Below are positions 43,261 to 52,370 of a stretch of DNA of 64,000 nt, piece by piece. This DNA comes from Qiania dongpingensis. Its GTDB lineage: Bacteria > Bacillota > Clostridia > Lachnospirales > Lachnospiraceae. The notes below the pieces were generated by a model. That model did not search any database, had not been told where the DNA came from, and worked only from the letters and a program-made list of their open reading frames with translations. Every line of letters begins with the position of its first letter. Position 1 is the stretch's first letter. The stretch covers positions 124,001 to 188,000 of the forward strand of contig NZ_CP060634.1 in NCBI RefSeq assembly GCF_014337195.1, given 5' to 3'. The translations under genes were made by a program, and so were the position numbers.

Positions 43261-43970
43261 CATACCTTTAAATATCTTTATAACAAACTTATCTTTATAG
43301 CTAGAAGAAGCAAGAAGAAATCCGATTCCATCCAGGCGGCTCGCTGGCAGCCGTAACCAGAATCTTTACGGCCTCCAGTCGGTCCTTTTCAACTGACATG
43401 GATAAATCGATATTTTTCCATGTCAGATTCCAATAAAAACCTGCATGAGATTCGGTTTTTACCTCCCTGCGGCCGGGAAGATCCTGCTAACGCCTTGCGG
43501 CACTCGCCTTACGATGGAATCGAATCCTTTTTCTTGCTTTTTCTTCCGCACCGAAATAAGCTCTCATCTGTTGTAAAATCTATTGGGGCGGCCCACCGCA
43601 GCTCGCTGCCGTCAGGCGCGCGAGCCGTGTGGATATCCGATTCTTTTCTGGAATCGCTAGAACGGAAATCATCCGAAATGGTGCGGCAGAGAGAGCATCG
43701 GCAGAAAGATTCCGGGCCGGCCTAAAGGTGAGCGCCGCAGGGCAGAGGCCGGTGTTCCCCAGGCGTAAGGAGGCAGAAACGGAGATACCGTTTCCGTTTC
43801 TGAGCGAACCGGAGACAGGAAATCATAAAGATTTCCTGCCGACTGTGAGCGGTACTTCCGGAGCGGGGATAAAGCGGCCCCTGAATCGCCAGCGAACCGA
43901 AATCGTGACGGTCCGGAACTTCTGCCGATGTATTGGTAAAGACTCTTAAGGAATGATTCCAAAAAGTATT
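43261..43970 (-). repeat. Dispersed repeat, copy B (inverted relative to copy A, with an internal extra segment)
   Basis: 43261-43350 matches copy A block 2, and 43580-43970 matches block 1, both inverted. The segment between (43351-43579) is about 170 bases longer than in copy A. It holds a hairpin (TGACATGGA at 43395-43403 with TCCATGTCA at 43417-43425) and a diverged partial copy of block 1 in the opposite orientation (about 43443-43560). Minus-strand open frames across it are not conserved in copy A. It fills the gene-free stretch 43218-44026. Confidence 0.78.
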
Positions 43971-44026
43971 TAGTTGTATAAGATGCATACTTTGTTCTTC
44001 TATAGGAAAGTTCCAGCTGTATGTAT

Positions 44027-44956
44027 TCATGCCTGCAGAAGAGGGAAAAGTAAAAATAGGATAACAAAGGTCATAGCTGCCTGCAGAAGCTTCCAGAAAA
44101 GGTAGCTTCGTTTGGACAGCGGAGTGCGGCCTAGGACGCTGGCCGTCTGCGCGAGACCGGAAAGTCCTCCGAATGCTGTATAGGTAAAACAGAGAGCGAC
44201 CACAAGAGTGCGGGAAAGGCCGGACTGGACTGTGAAGGCGATTCCGGATGTCATTTCCAGGAGCCCCGGTACCAGAGTATTCAACAGCGGTATCGGACAT
44301 CTGTCCCGGAAAAAATAGGAGAGCATTGTGAAAAACATCAGATAGCCCCCTATTTTGGCTATGACCAGAAACCCGTCCATCATCGCCCCTTCAAATCGGA
44401 GGAAAGAAGCCAGGATTCCTTCGCTTCTTTCATTTTCGGACAGAGTATCGGACCTCTCTGCATCTATCGGTGCATAATGCCGGGATATCTCCGTTTTTTT
44501 GTGACGGACAGCCATGGCCGCGCCATAGCAGAGCACCGGCGGAAGATAAATGGCAATCAGGCAGGGAAGTACCTGCAGAATAGGAAGGTGCAGCATACCA
44601 GTGCATAAGAATCCGGTGAGGAACATGGGGCTGGGTTCACAGCAGAGGATTAAAAGCAGGTTTCCGTCCTCTCTGGACAGCCGCCCTGTTTTATATAGAT
44701 CGGCGATTGCTTTTGCCCCCATTGGGTAGCCGCAGAACCACCCGATGACAAATGCAAACGGGCCGGGAGGCAGTTTTTTTACAAGCTCTGTAGAGATCAG
44801 ATAGCTTGAAAGGACGATGCAGGGGAGCAGCGTAGGGAGAACCGTACAGTACCAAAGGGAAAGGCCGGCCGCCGCTCCAGGAATGGCTTCCGCAGGATGA
44901 GAGATGCAAAAGAGAAAAAGAAGCAGCATGCATAGAGGAAACCAGAGTTTTTTCAC
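44027..44956 (-). CDS. ylbJ: YlbJ-like sporulation/nucleoside-recognition membrane protein
   Basis: A 309-residue membrane protein with about eight helices and the paired Gate (nucleoside-recognition) layout. Conserved features include Leu-Pro-Thr-Leu-Leu-Pro (about 41-46), Gly-Tyr-Pro-Met-Gly-Ala-Lys (75-81) and a Cys-Cys-Glu-Pro-Ser-Pro-Met-Phe segment. In Bacillus subtilis ylbJ lies beside rsmD and coaD and is needed for spore formation. The same gene set here, separated only by the coiled-coil gene and repeat B, supports the call. The start is GTG at 44956 after AAAGGGG. Confidence 0.82.
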   Translation of the reverse strand: MKKLWFPLCMLLLFLFCISHPAEAIPGAAAGLSLWYCTVLPTLLPCIVLSSYLISTELVKKLPPGPFAFVIGWFCGYPMGAKAIADLYKTGRLSREDGNLLLILCCEPSPMFLTGFLCTGMLHLPILQVLPCLIAIYLPPVLCYGAAMAVRHKKTEISRHYAPIDAERSDTLSENERSEGILASFLRFEGAMMDGFLVIAKIGGYLMFFTMLSYFFRDRCPIPLLNTLVPGLLEMTSGIAFTVQSGLSRTLVVALCFTYTAFGGLSGLAQTASVLGRTPLSKRSYLFWKLLQAAMTFVILFLLFPLLQA

Positions 44957-45041
44957 GCAGATTTACCCCTTTCGTTTTTTATAGTCTATGAACAGAGGCC
45001 GTTGTCCATGACAAACAACGCGCCGGTCAAGGAGGATTCAG

Positions 45042-46511
45042 ATGGAGTACAAAGAAATTGCAGGAAGAATGCCGGAAAAGGTGTTTGAGTATTTCAAGGC
45101 GCTTTCAGATATTCCCAGGGGCTCTGGAAATACGAAAGCCGTCAGTGACTATTGTGCGGATTTCGCCCGGGCGCGCGGGCTTTTTTACCGGCAGGACGAA
45201 GCGGATAATATTGTGATCATAAAAGAAGCTTCTGACGGATATGAAACGGCTCCCACCGTCATGCTGCAGGGCCATCTGGATATGGTATGCGGGAAAGAGG
45301 CGGGCGTTCGGCATGACTTTGAACGGGACCCGATCTGCCTGACAGCAGAAGGAGATTATATCCGTGCCGAAGGGACGACGCTGGGAGGGGATGACGGTAT
45401 AGCGGTCGCTTATGCCCTGGCCATCCTGGATTCCAATGAGATTGCCCATCCGCGCCTGGAATGTGTATTTACTTCCGACGAAGAGATTGGAATGCTGGGG
45501 GCGAATGCCCTGGATATGGACGGGCTCCGCGCCAGGTATCTGCTGAACCTGGATTCTGAGGAAGAGGGCAGCTTTCTGGCAGGGTGTGCCGGCGGGGTCC
45601 GTTATGATTTGGAACTTCCTCTTTCGTGGAAAATGGCTGAAGGAGTTCCGGTACGGATACAGCTGGTCGGTCTTACAGGCGGCCATTCTGGCGTAGACAT
45701 TCATAAAGGACGTGCCAACGCGAATCTGCTGATAGGAAGGCTCCTATGGGAGCTTTCTCAGGAGCTTCCGGATATGCGGCTTCTTTCCGCGAGAGGGGGC
45801 TCTCAGGACAACGCCATTCCCAGAAATTCGGAACTTCACCTGCTGGTTAAGTGCCAGGACCTGGACTGCTTAAAATCCAAGGTGAAAGAATGGGAAGATA
45901 TTTTCTGTTCCGAGTACCGGGTTACAGATCCAAAGCTGCGCCTTCTCTTTGAGGCGGATGAGAAAGAAGCTTTTTTGCCGGCAGTTATACCGGAGGATAT
46001 GGAGCGAGTCTGTTTTCTTCTTCTGAATACGCCAAACGGCGTCCAGGCCATGAGCCAGGAGCTTCCGGAGCTGGTTGAGACTTCTTTGAATCTGGGCGTC
46101 CTGACCCTGACAGAGACGGATGGATTTTCTGCTTCCTATTTGGTGCGAAGTTCCTCTTCATCCAGAAAACGCGCGCTGTGCCAGAAACTGGAGCTTTTTA
46201 TAAAATTCTCAGGAGGCTCCTTTCATACATCTGGAGACTATCCGGAATGGGAATTCCGGCCGGAATCACCGCTTCGCGGGCTGCTTTGCAGGGTATATAA
46301 AGAGCAATACGGGAAAGAGGCCAGGGTGGAAACAATTCATGCGGGCGTGGAGTGCGGGCTTTTTTCCGCGGGGATTCCCGGCATTGATGCAGTATCCATG
46401 GGGCCGGATATCCTGGATATCCATACCCCGAAGGAGCGTTTGTCCATTTCCTCGGTGGACCGGGTGTGGAAATTTCTGATCGAGGTACTAAAACAGATGA
46501 AGGATGCATAG
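45042..46511 (+). CDS. pepD: Aminoacyl-histidine dipeptidase (PepD, M20 family)
   Basis: A cytosolic zinc dipeptidase of 489 residues that cleaves Xaa-His and other dipeptides. M20 metal ligands are visible: His-Leu-Asp-Met-Val-Cys (near 81-86), Gly-Gly-Asp-Asp-Gly (near 122), Asp-Glu-Glu-Ile-Gly (about 153) and a C-terminal His-Ala-Gly-Val-Glu-Cys-Gly. Length and order match PepD/PepV-like M20C enzymes. AAGGAGG precedes ATG at 45042. The M23 peptidase gene follows 12 bases after its stop. Confidence 0.93.
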   Translation: MEYKEIAGRMPEKVFEYFKALSDIPRGSGNTKAVSDYCADFARARGLFYRQDEADNIVIIKEASDGYETAPTVMLQGHLDMVCGKEAGVRHDFERDPICLTAEGDYIRAEGTTLGGDDGIAVAYALAILDSNEIAHPRLECVFTSDEEIGMLGANALDMDGLRARYLLNLDSEEEGSFLAGCAGGVRYDLELPLSWKMAEGVPVRIQLVGLTGGHSGVDIHKGRANANLLIGRLLWELSQELPDMRLLSARGGSQDNAIPRNSELHLLVKCQDLDCLKSKVKEWEDIFCSEYRVTDPKLRLLFEADEKEAFLPAVIPEDMERVCFLLLNTPNGVQAMSQELPELVETSLNLGVLTLTETDGFSASYLVRSSSSSRKRALCQKLELFIKFSGGSFHTSGDYPEWEFRPESPLRGLLCRVYKEQYGKEARVETIHAGVECGLFSAGIPGIDAVSMGPDILDIHTPKERLSISSVDRVWKFLIEVLKQMKDA

Positions 46512-46523
46512 ACCTTTATAAAA

Positions 46524-47414
46524 ATGGAACCGGAGCGTGCCGTGAGGAAACGAAACAGCCTGGGATTCCTCGGCTTTGCAGTGCTTCTTCTGGGAATCGT
46601 CCTAGTCTGCATGCTGCATTTTTTCTGGGAGAATCCGGTCTATTACCAGTTGAATGAGTATACTTCCGAAGAAGAGCCCTTCCGCGCTATGGCTTTTGGG
46701 GAAGGGAACTTGTCCGCCATGTTTTCCATGGCGGAGGAAAAAAAAGAGGACCCCTTTGAAGTCATCGCCGCATTCATGGCGGACAGTGAATATGATCTGA
46801 CGGACGAGAAAGGTAAATCCCTTTCTTTTGGACGGTGGCAGGACATTAAAAAGGGTGTGAGCAAGGTGAAGCCGGTGGAGTTTACGAAGCTTTCCCATGC
46901 CTATGAAACGCTTTTGGCAGACCTTGAATATTTTCCGCTGCCGCAGGGAGACAGCGAAGCCTCCCGGAATTACGGCTATGAAGACTCCTGGGGATATGAA
47001 CGTACATACGGAGGGGAGCGGCGTCATGAGGGGACAGATATTATGGGCGGCGGAAACAGCCGGGGATTCTTTCCAGTGATAAGCGTGAGCGACGGGACCA
47101 TCGAGCATATCGGGTGGCTTGAGCTGGGCGGCTGGCGTATCGGCATCCGTACGCCCCACGGCGCATATCTTTATTATGCCCATCTGAGCTCTTATGACCA
47201 TGAATTTGTACCAGGAGAAGAAATAAAGGCGGGACAGCTTTTGGGATTTATGGGCGATACCGGCTACAGCAAGGTCGAGGGGACCACCGGGAATTTTGCG
47301 GTCCATCTGCATTTTGGAATCTATTTTCGGACGGATCACTATGAAGAGCTCAGTGTGAATCCTTATTGGATTCTAAAATATCTGGAGGATAAGAAAGTAA
47401 AATATTCCTATTAG
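46524..47414 (+). CDS. M23 family peptidoglycan endopeptidase, membrane anchored
   Basis: A 296-residue protein with an N-terminal membrane helix (about 12-35) and an extracytoplasmic LytM/M23 domain. Zinc ligands are His168 and Asp172 (His-Glu-Gly-Thr-Asp) and His263 in His261-Leu-His263. Family strands Gly-Gly-Trp-Arg-Ile-Gly-Ile-Arg and Tyr-Tyr-Ala-His-Leu are also present. The region between the helix and the catalytic domain (35-150) is of unknown fold. It probably cleaves cell-wall cross-bridges or stem peptides. It starts 12 bases after pepD. Confidence 0.88.
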   Translation: MEPERAVRKRNSLGFLGFAVLLLGIVLVCMLHFFWENPVYYQLNEYTSEEEPFRAMAFGEGNLSAMFSMAEEKKEDPFEVIAAFMADSEYDLTDEKGKSLSFGRWQDIKKGVSKVKPVEFTKLSHAYETLLADLEYFPLPQGDSEASRNYGYEDSWGYERTYGGERRHEGTDIMGGGNSRGFFPVISVSDGTIEHIGWLELGGWRIGIRTPHGAYLYYAHLSSYDHEFVPGEEIKAGQLLGFMGDTGYSKVEGTTGNFAVHLHFGIYFRTDHYEELSVNPYWILKYLEDKKVKYSY

Positions 47415-47435
47415 CTCCCTATTTGGCAGAAAATA

Positions 47436-47444
47436 TGGTATAAT
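47436..47444 (+). promoter_or_regulatory. Extended -10 promoter of the alarmone synthetase gene
   Basis: TGG then TATAAT (47439-47444) gives a TGn-extended -10. There is no clear -35. The start codon is 77 bases downstream. Confidence 0.55.
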
Positions 47445-47520
47445 AACTGCGAAGAAGCAAAGTAGAAAGGCAGAGCTGCTGCTTTCGCCCATTCCTATTA
47501 TTTTACAGGAGTACGGTTTT

Positions 47521-48336
47521 ATGAAGATTCAACTATGGAGAGAGTCCCTCGCTCCGTATCATCTGGCGGTGGAGGAGCTTGTAGTAAAGTTCAACCACAT
47601 CATCAATGAATGCCGTGAATCAGGCGTTTATTCTCCTATTGAGGCGGTTCAGGGCCGGGTGAAGAAGATTTCCAGCATCCTGGAGAAAGCTCAGCGCAAG
47701 GGTATTGCGCTCAATGAGTTTACAGAAAAGCTGGATGATATCGCCGGCATCCGTATCATCTGCCAGTTTGTGGAGGATATCGACAAAGTGGTGCAGCTCA
47801 TACGCAGCCGCAGAGATATGGAAGTCGTCAGTGAGCGGGACTATATCAGTCATACGAAAGAAAGCGGTTACCGCAGCTATCATGTGAATGTCCTCTATGA
47901 GGTTTATACCATGAGCGGAAGTCATAATATACAGGTGGAGATACAGATTCGGACGATGGCCATGAATTTCTGGGCTACGATCGAACATTCCCTGCGCTAT
48001 AAATATCAGGAAGAGATTCCTGAGAAGCTGGCAGGACGTCTGAGCGCCGCCGCAGAGGCGGTATTGGCGCTGGACTGTGAGATGTCGGCCATCCGCGATG
48101 AAATCGTGGACGCCCAGCAGCTCTTTCAGGAGAAAGCCTCTGTGGTGGCGGATATCCTGAATAATCTTCAGAATTTATACAGCGGAGAAGAAGAATACGA
48201 AGATGCCATGCTGAATATACAAAATGAATTCTATGAAATCTATCACAACGGCTCACTGGAAGAGCTGGAGGAATTCGGAAGACGGCTGGATAAGCTGGCG
48301 GCAGTCAGGAAGGTCCAGGGGCTTCATTCCTTTTGA
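47521..48336 (+). CDS. Small alarmone synthetase (RelQ/YjbM-like GTP pyrophosphokinase)
   Basis: It makes (p)ppGpp without the hydrolase domain of Rel. The 271-residue protein has the RelA/SpoT synthetase core: Lys-Leu-Asp-Asp-Ile-Ala-Gly-Ile-Arg-Ile, the Gly-Tyr-Arg-Ser-Tyr-His segment and Val-Glu-Ile-Gln-Ile-Arg-Thr with the conserved Glu and Arg. An amphipathic C-terminal helix region follows, as in tetrameric RelQ. It has its own extended -10 promoter. The RsmF-like gene follows 31 bases later. Confidence 0.92.
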   Translation: MKIQLWRESLAPYHLAVEELVVKFNHIINECRESGVYSPIEAVQGRVKKISSILEKAQRKGIALNEFTEKLDDIAGIRIICQFVEDIDKVVQLIRSRRDMEVVSERDYISHTKESGYRSYHVNVLYEVYTMSGSHNIQVEIQIRTMAMNFWATIEHSLRYKYQEEIPEKLAGRLSAAAEAVLALDCEMSAIRDEIVDAQQLFQEKASVVADILNNLQNLYSGEEEYEDAMLNIQNEFYEIYHNGSLEELEEFGRRLDKLAAVRKVQGLHSF

Positions 48337-48367
48337 TACATAAAGAAAACGATTGTGCGGTGAATGG

Positions 48368-49786
48368 ATGAATCCAGAGAAAAAGAGTATAGAACTGCCA
48401 GAAAAATACCTGGAAGAGATGAGACGGCTCCTGGGGGAGACGGAATTGAAAGCATATCTGACCTGTATGGAAGAAGAAACCTTCCGCGGCATCCGGCTGA
48501 ATCCGCTAAAGGTGGCGGAGGACGGCATAGCGGGGGTCCTTTCTTCTGCAGACGCCCGGACGGAGGAGCCGGTTCCGTGGTCAGATTCGCTGGGATATTA
48601 TTATGAAGAAACAGGGACACCCGCCAGGCACCCATATTATTATGGGGGCCTGTATTACCTGCAGGAGCCCAGCGCCATGGCGCCTGGAGCCATTCTGCCG
48701 GTTGAGCCGGGAGATCGGGTAATGGATCTGTGTGCCGCACCGGGAGGAAAAAGCACCCAGCTGGGTGCAAGACTGGCCGGAAGCGGCTTTTTGCTGTCCA
48801 ATGATATCAGCGCCTCCCGGGCCAACGGACTATTAAAAAATCTGGAGCGCTTTGGAATCGGAAATATCCTGGTTTCCAGCGAAGAGCCAAAGCGGCTTCT
48901 CCGCAATTTTCCGGAATATTTTGATAAGATCCTGGTGGATGCCCCATGCTCCGGAGAAGGCATGTTCCGGCGGGAACCGTCCATGATCAGGAGCTGGATG
49001 GAGAAAGGACCGGAGCATTACAGTCCGATTCAAAAGGAACTTCTTCGGTGCGCCTGCGGGATGTTAAAGCCGGGCGGCATGCTGCTGTATTCCACTTGTA
49101 CCTTTGCGGCGAAAGAGGATGAAGATAATATTGAATGGATTCGGAAGGAAATTCCGGAGCTGGAGCCGGTGCCGATACCGCCAAAGTATGGATTTGTCCG
49201 GGGAAGCGACGGCGCATCCATTCGTTTGTTTCCCTGGAGGCTTTCCGGAGAAGGGCATTTCCTTTCCCTGCTTCGTAAAAAAGGCCGCCCGGAATTTGAT
49301 TCCCGAGAGACTCGGAAGATTCGCTCAGACGATATGGAAAAGAACAACCGGGATTTTCTGAAAAAGAGAGAAGAGCTTGCCGGGTTTTTAGAGCTCGTTC
49401 ACCGTCCGATTGAAAAAGAAGGGTATTTCTGGGAACGGGAGGGGCAGGTCTATCTGCTCCCCGTACCAAAGGAGGAACTTCCGCCCATACGTTTTCTTCG
49501 CACCGGTCTTCTTTTGGGCACGCTTAAGAAAAAACGCTTTGAGCCATCCCAGGCTCTGGCCATGTATCTGAAAAAAGAAGAGTTTGAAAACGGCGTAGAT
49601 TTTCCGTCGGAGGATCCAAGGACAGTGAAATACTTAAAAGGTGAGACGGTGGAAGCGGATAATGCAGTTACATGGGGGAAAGACGGATGGTGCCTCGTCT
49701 GTACCGACGGATATCCTCTCGGTTTTGCAAAGCGGAGCCGGATGACTCTTAAAAATAAGTATTATCCAGGATGGAGATGGCAATGA
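48368..49786 (+). CDS. RsmF/YebU-like rRNA cytosine-C5 methyltransferase
   Basis: A NOL1/NOP2/Sun family methyltransferase of 472 residues. It has Asn-Pro-Leu-Lys near the start, SAM motif Ala-Pro-Gly-Gly-Lys-Ser-Thr-Gln-Leu, catalytic Asp-Ala-Pro-Cys-Ser-Gly-Glu-Gly-Met-Phe-Arg and a second cysteine in Ser-Thr-Cys-Thr-Phe. The C-terminal third resembles the RsmF RNA-binding/PUA-like domain. ATG at 48368 is preferred over a TTG at 48353; neither has a strong ribosome site. Its stop overlaps the next ATG as ATGA, showing coupling. The rRNA position is not determinable. Confidence 0.9.
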   Translation: MNPEKKSIELPEKYLEEMRRLLGETELKAYLTCMEEETFRGIRLNPLKVAEDGIAGVLSSADARTEEPVPWSDSLGYYYEETGTPARHPYYYGGLYYLQEPSAMAPGAILPVEPGDRVMDLCAAPGGKSTQLGARLAGSGFLLSNDISASRANGLLKNLERFGIGNILVSSEEPKRLLRNFPEYFDKILVDAPCSGEGMFRREPSMIRSWMEKGPEHYSPIQKELLRCACGMLKPGGMLLYSTCTFAAKEDEDNIEWIRKEIPELEPVPIPPKYGFVRGSDGASIRLFPWRLSGEGHFLSLLRKKGRPEFDSRETRKIRSDDMEKNNRDFLKKREELAGFLELVHRPIEKEGYFWEREGQVYLLPVPKEELPPIRFLRTGLLLGTLKKKRFEPSQALAMYLKKEEFENGVDFPSEDPRTVKYLKGETVEADNAVTWGKDGWCLVCTDGYPLGFAKRSRMTLKNKYYPGWRWQ

Positions 49787-50445
49787 TTCAAATACCAGAT
49801 TCTATAAAAGCCGTGATATTTGACTTGGACGGCACCCTTGTGGATTCCATGGGCATGTGGAAGGATATTGATATTGAATTTTTAGGAAGGTTTCATATTC
49901 CTCTTCCGGAAGACCTTTCGGATGCTGTCGAGGGCATGAGCTTTTCTGAAACGGCGTATTATTTTAAGGAGCGTTTCCAGATTCCCATGAGCCTTCAGGA
50001 GATTAAAGACTGCTGGAACCAGATGGCCCTGTACCAGTACAGCCACGAGGTCCCGTTAAAGCCTGGAGTAAAAGCATTTTTGGAATACTTAAAGAAGCGG
50101 GGGATTCCCATGGGGATTGCTACCAGCAATTCCAGGGAGTTAGTCACTGCCGTCACCGACGCTCTTAATATCTCGGAGTTTTTTTCTGTGATCGCAGTCG
50201 GCTGTCAGGTGGCGAAAGGGAAGCCGGCCCCGGATATTTATCTTTGTGTGGCGGAAAGCCTCGGAGAGAAGCCGGAGCACTGCCTGGTCTTTGAAGACGT
50301 GCCTGCCGGGATCCTGGCGGGCAAGCGGGCCGGTATGACCGTATGGGCGGTAGCAGACGGTTATTCTGAGACGGTGAGAGAAGAGAAGAAGAGACTGGCC
50401 GACGGATTTATTGAAACTTATAGCGAAATAGACCTGAGTGTTTAG
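49783..50445 (+). CDS. HAD-family hydrolase, beta-phosphoglucomutase-like
   Basis: A 220-residue subclass IA HAD enzyme with motif I Asp-Leu-Asp-Gly-Thr-Leu-Val-Asp-Ser, motif II Ala-Thr-Ser-Asn-Ser and a Phe-Glu-Asp-Val-Pro-Ala-Gly motif typical of the beta-phosphoglucomutase/GS1-like group. ATG at 49783 overlaps the preceding stop as ATGA; an in-frame ATG at 49771 is possible. The substrate is unknown. It sits between RNA-modification and radical SAM genes and need not be related to them. Confidence 0.87.
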   Translation: MIQIPDSIKAVIFDLDGTLVDSMGMWKDIDIEFLGRFHIPLPEDLSDAVEGMSFSETAYYFKERFQIPMSLQEIKDCWNQMALYQYSHEVPLKPGVKAFLEYLKKRGIPMGIATSNSRELVTAVTDALNISEFFSVIAVGCQVAKGKPAPDIYLCVAESLGEKPEHCLVFEDVPAGILAGKRAGMTVWAVADGYSETVREEKKRLADGFIETYSEIDLSV

Positions 50446-50483
50446 AACGCCGTACCAGCGGAATATATACAGGAGATGCGCCC

Positions 50484-52355
50484 ATGAAGGATTTTCTTCC
50501 CGTCAGCCGGACGGACATGGAAAAAAGAGGCTTTACACAGCTGGATTTTGTTTATATCATCGGAGATGCTTATGTGGACCATCCGTCTTTCGGACCGGCC
50601 ATCATAAGCCGTGTCCTGGAATCCAGGGGCTATAAGGTGGGGATCATCGCTCAGCCGGACTGGAAGGATGACGGAAGCATCCAGGTACTCGGGAAGCCGA
50701 GACTTGCCTTTTTAGTGAGCGGCGGAAATATGGATTCCATGGTCAATCACTATTCTGTGTCCAAGCGCCGCCGCGGGACGGATTCCTATACTCCGGGAGG
50801 AATCATGGGAAAAAGGCCGGATTACGCGGTGACCGTATACTGTAATCTGATCCGGAAGGTATTCGGCGGGATACCTGTGATCATCGGAGGGATTGAGGCG
50901 AGTCTCCGGCGCCTGGCCCACTATGATTACTGGTCCGATCAGGTGAAACGCTCTATCTTGATGGATTCTCAGGCGGATCTGATCAGTTATGGCATGGGAG
51001 AGCGCTCCATCGTGGAAATCGCGGAAGCGCTGGAAGCTGGTATCCCGGTATCCGAGATCACATATGTGCCAGGCACCGTATATAAGACAAAAACTCTGGA
51101 CTCCGTATATGAGGCCATAACCCTTCCGGACTTTGAACGTGTGAGGCAGGATAAGAAAACCTATGCAGAGAGTTTTCTGATTCAATATATGAATACCGAT
51201 CCATTTCGCGGAAAAGCTTTGACGGAAGCTTATGGAAACCGGGGATATGTGGTGCAGAACCCTCCGGCCGTGCCTCTTAGCCAGACGGAGATGGACGATA
51301 TTTATGATCTGCCTTATATGAGGACTTATCATCCCATGTATGAAAAAGAGGGAGGAGTGCCGGCTGTTTCTGAGATCAAGTTCAGTCTGGTCAGCAATAG
51401 GGGTTGCTTCGGAGGCTGCAGCTTTTGTGCTCTGACCTTTCATCAGGGAAGGATCGTACAGGCGCGAAGCCATGCGTCTTTGGTAAAGGAAGCAGAACTG
51501 CTCACAAAAGATCCGGACTTTAAAGGCTATATTCATGACGTAGGCGGACCTACTGCGGATTTCCGGGCGCCGTCCTGCGAAAAGCAGCTCAAATCCGGCG
51601 CCTGCCCCGACCGGCAGTGCCTGTTCCCGGTTCCGTGCAAAAACCTGCAGGTGAGTCATAAAGACTATCTGGCGCTTCTGCGGAAGCTGCGTGCTGTTTC
51701 CGGAGTAAAAAAGGTATTTATCCGCTCCGGCATCCGGTTTGACTATGTGATGGCAGACAAGGACCGTGAGTTTTTGAAAGAATTGTGTGAGCATCATATA
51801 AGCGGACAGCTGAAGGTGGCGCCGGAGCATATTTCACCGAAAGTGCTCAAATATATGGGAAAGCCGGACAGCCGTGTGTATTTAAAATTTGCGGAGTCAT
51901 ACCGGGAGATGAATGAAAGACTTGGAAAGAAGCAGTATCTTGTGCCATATCTGATGTCGTCCCACCCGGGGTGTACTGTCCGCGATGCAGTGGTCCTGGC
52001 AGAATATTTGAGGGATATCCGGCATATGCCGGAGCAGGTGCAGGATTTTTACCCGACCCCGTCCACTCTTTCCACCTGCATGTATTATACGGGATTGGAC
52101 CCAAGAACGATGGAACGGGTCTATGTGCCGAGAAGCCCTCACGAAAAGGCCATGCAGCGCGCACTCATCCAGTACCGCCTTCCAAAGAACCGGGAGCTGG
52201 TCCTGGAGGCGCTCAGACAGGCGGGCAGAACAGATCTGATCGGCTATGGGAGCCGCTGTCTCATACGGCCTGACAAAGATGGAATTTCTTCCGGAGGGAA
52301 ACAGAGGGATAAAAAGAAAACGGCCATCCGAAACGTTCATCCCAAAAAGAGATAA
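50484..52355 (+). CDS. YgiQ family radical SAM protein
   Basis: A 623-residue UPF0313/YgiQ protein. An N-terminal B12-binding-like region precedes the radical SAM motif Cys308-Phe-Gly-Gly-Cys312-Ser-Phe-Cys315. The typical family strings Gly-Gly-Ile-Glu-Ala-Ser-Leu-Arg-Arg and Val-Ala-Pro-Glu-His are visible, and a basic C-terminal tail follows. The biochemical role is not established. AGGAGATG precedes ATG at 50484. It starts 38 bases after the HAD gene. Confidence 0.92.
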   Translation: MKDFLPVSRTDMEKRGFTQLDFVYIIGDAYVDHPSFGPAIISRVLESRGYKVGIIAQPDWKDDGSIQVLGKPRLAFLVSGGNMDSMVNHYSVSKRRRGTDSYTPGGIMGKRPDYAVTVYCNLIRKVFGGIPVIIGGIEASLRRLAHYDYWSDQVKRSILMDSQADLISYGMGERSIVEIAEALEAGIPVSEITYVPGTVYKTKTLDSVYEAITLPDFERVRQDKKTYAESFLIQYMNTDPFRGKALTEAYGNRGYVVQNPPAVPLSQTEMDDIYDLPYMRTYHPMYEKEGGVPAVSEIKFSLVSNRGCFGGCSFCALTFHQGRIVQARSHASLVKEAELLTKDPDFKGYIHDVGGPTADFRAPSCEKQLKSGACPDRQCLFPVPCKNLQVSHKDYLALLRKLRAVSGVKKVFIRSGIRFDYVMADKDREFLKELCEHHISGQLKVAPEHISPKVLKYMGKPDSRVYLKFAESYREMNERLGKKQYLVPYLMSSHPGCTVRDAVVLAEYLRDIRHMPEQVQDFYPTPSTLSTCMYYTGLDPRTMERVYVPRSPHEKAMQRALIQYRLPKNRELVLEALRQAGRTDLIGYGSRCLIRPDKDGISSGGKQRDKKKTAIRNVHPKKR

Positions 52356-52370
52356 TAAGGAGATAATAGT

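Noticed and set aside
43669..44300. Minus-strand open frames spanning repeat copy B and the YlbJ gene
   Set aside because: They run across the repeat boundary into another gene's antisense frames and lack start signals; shared peptide pieces reflect the repeat DNA.
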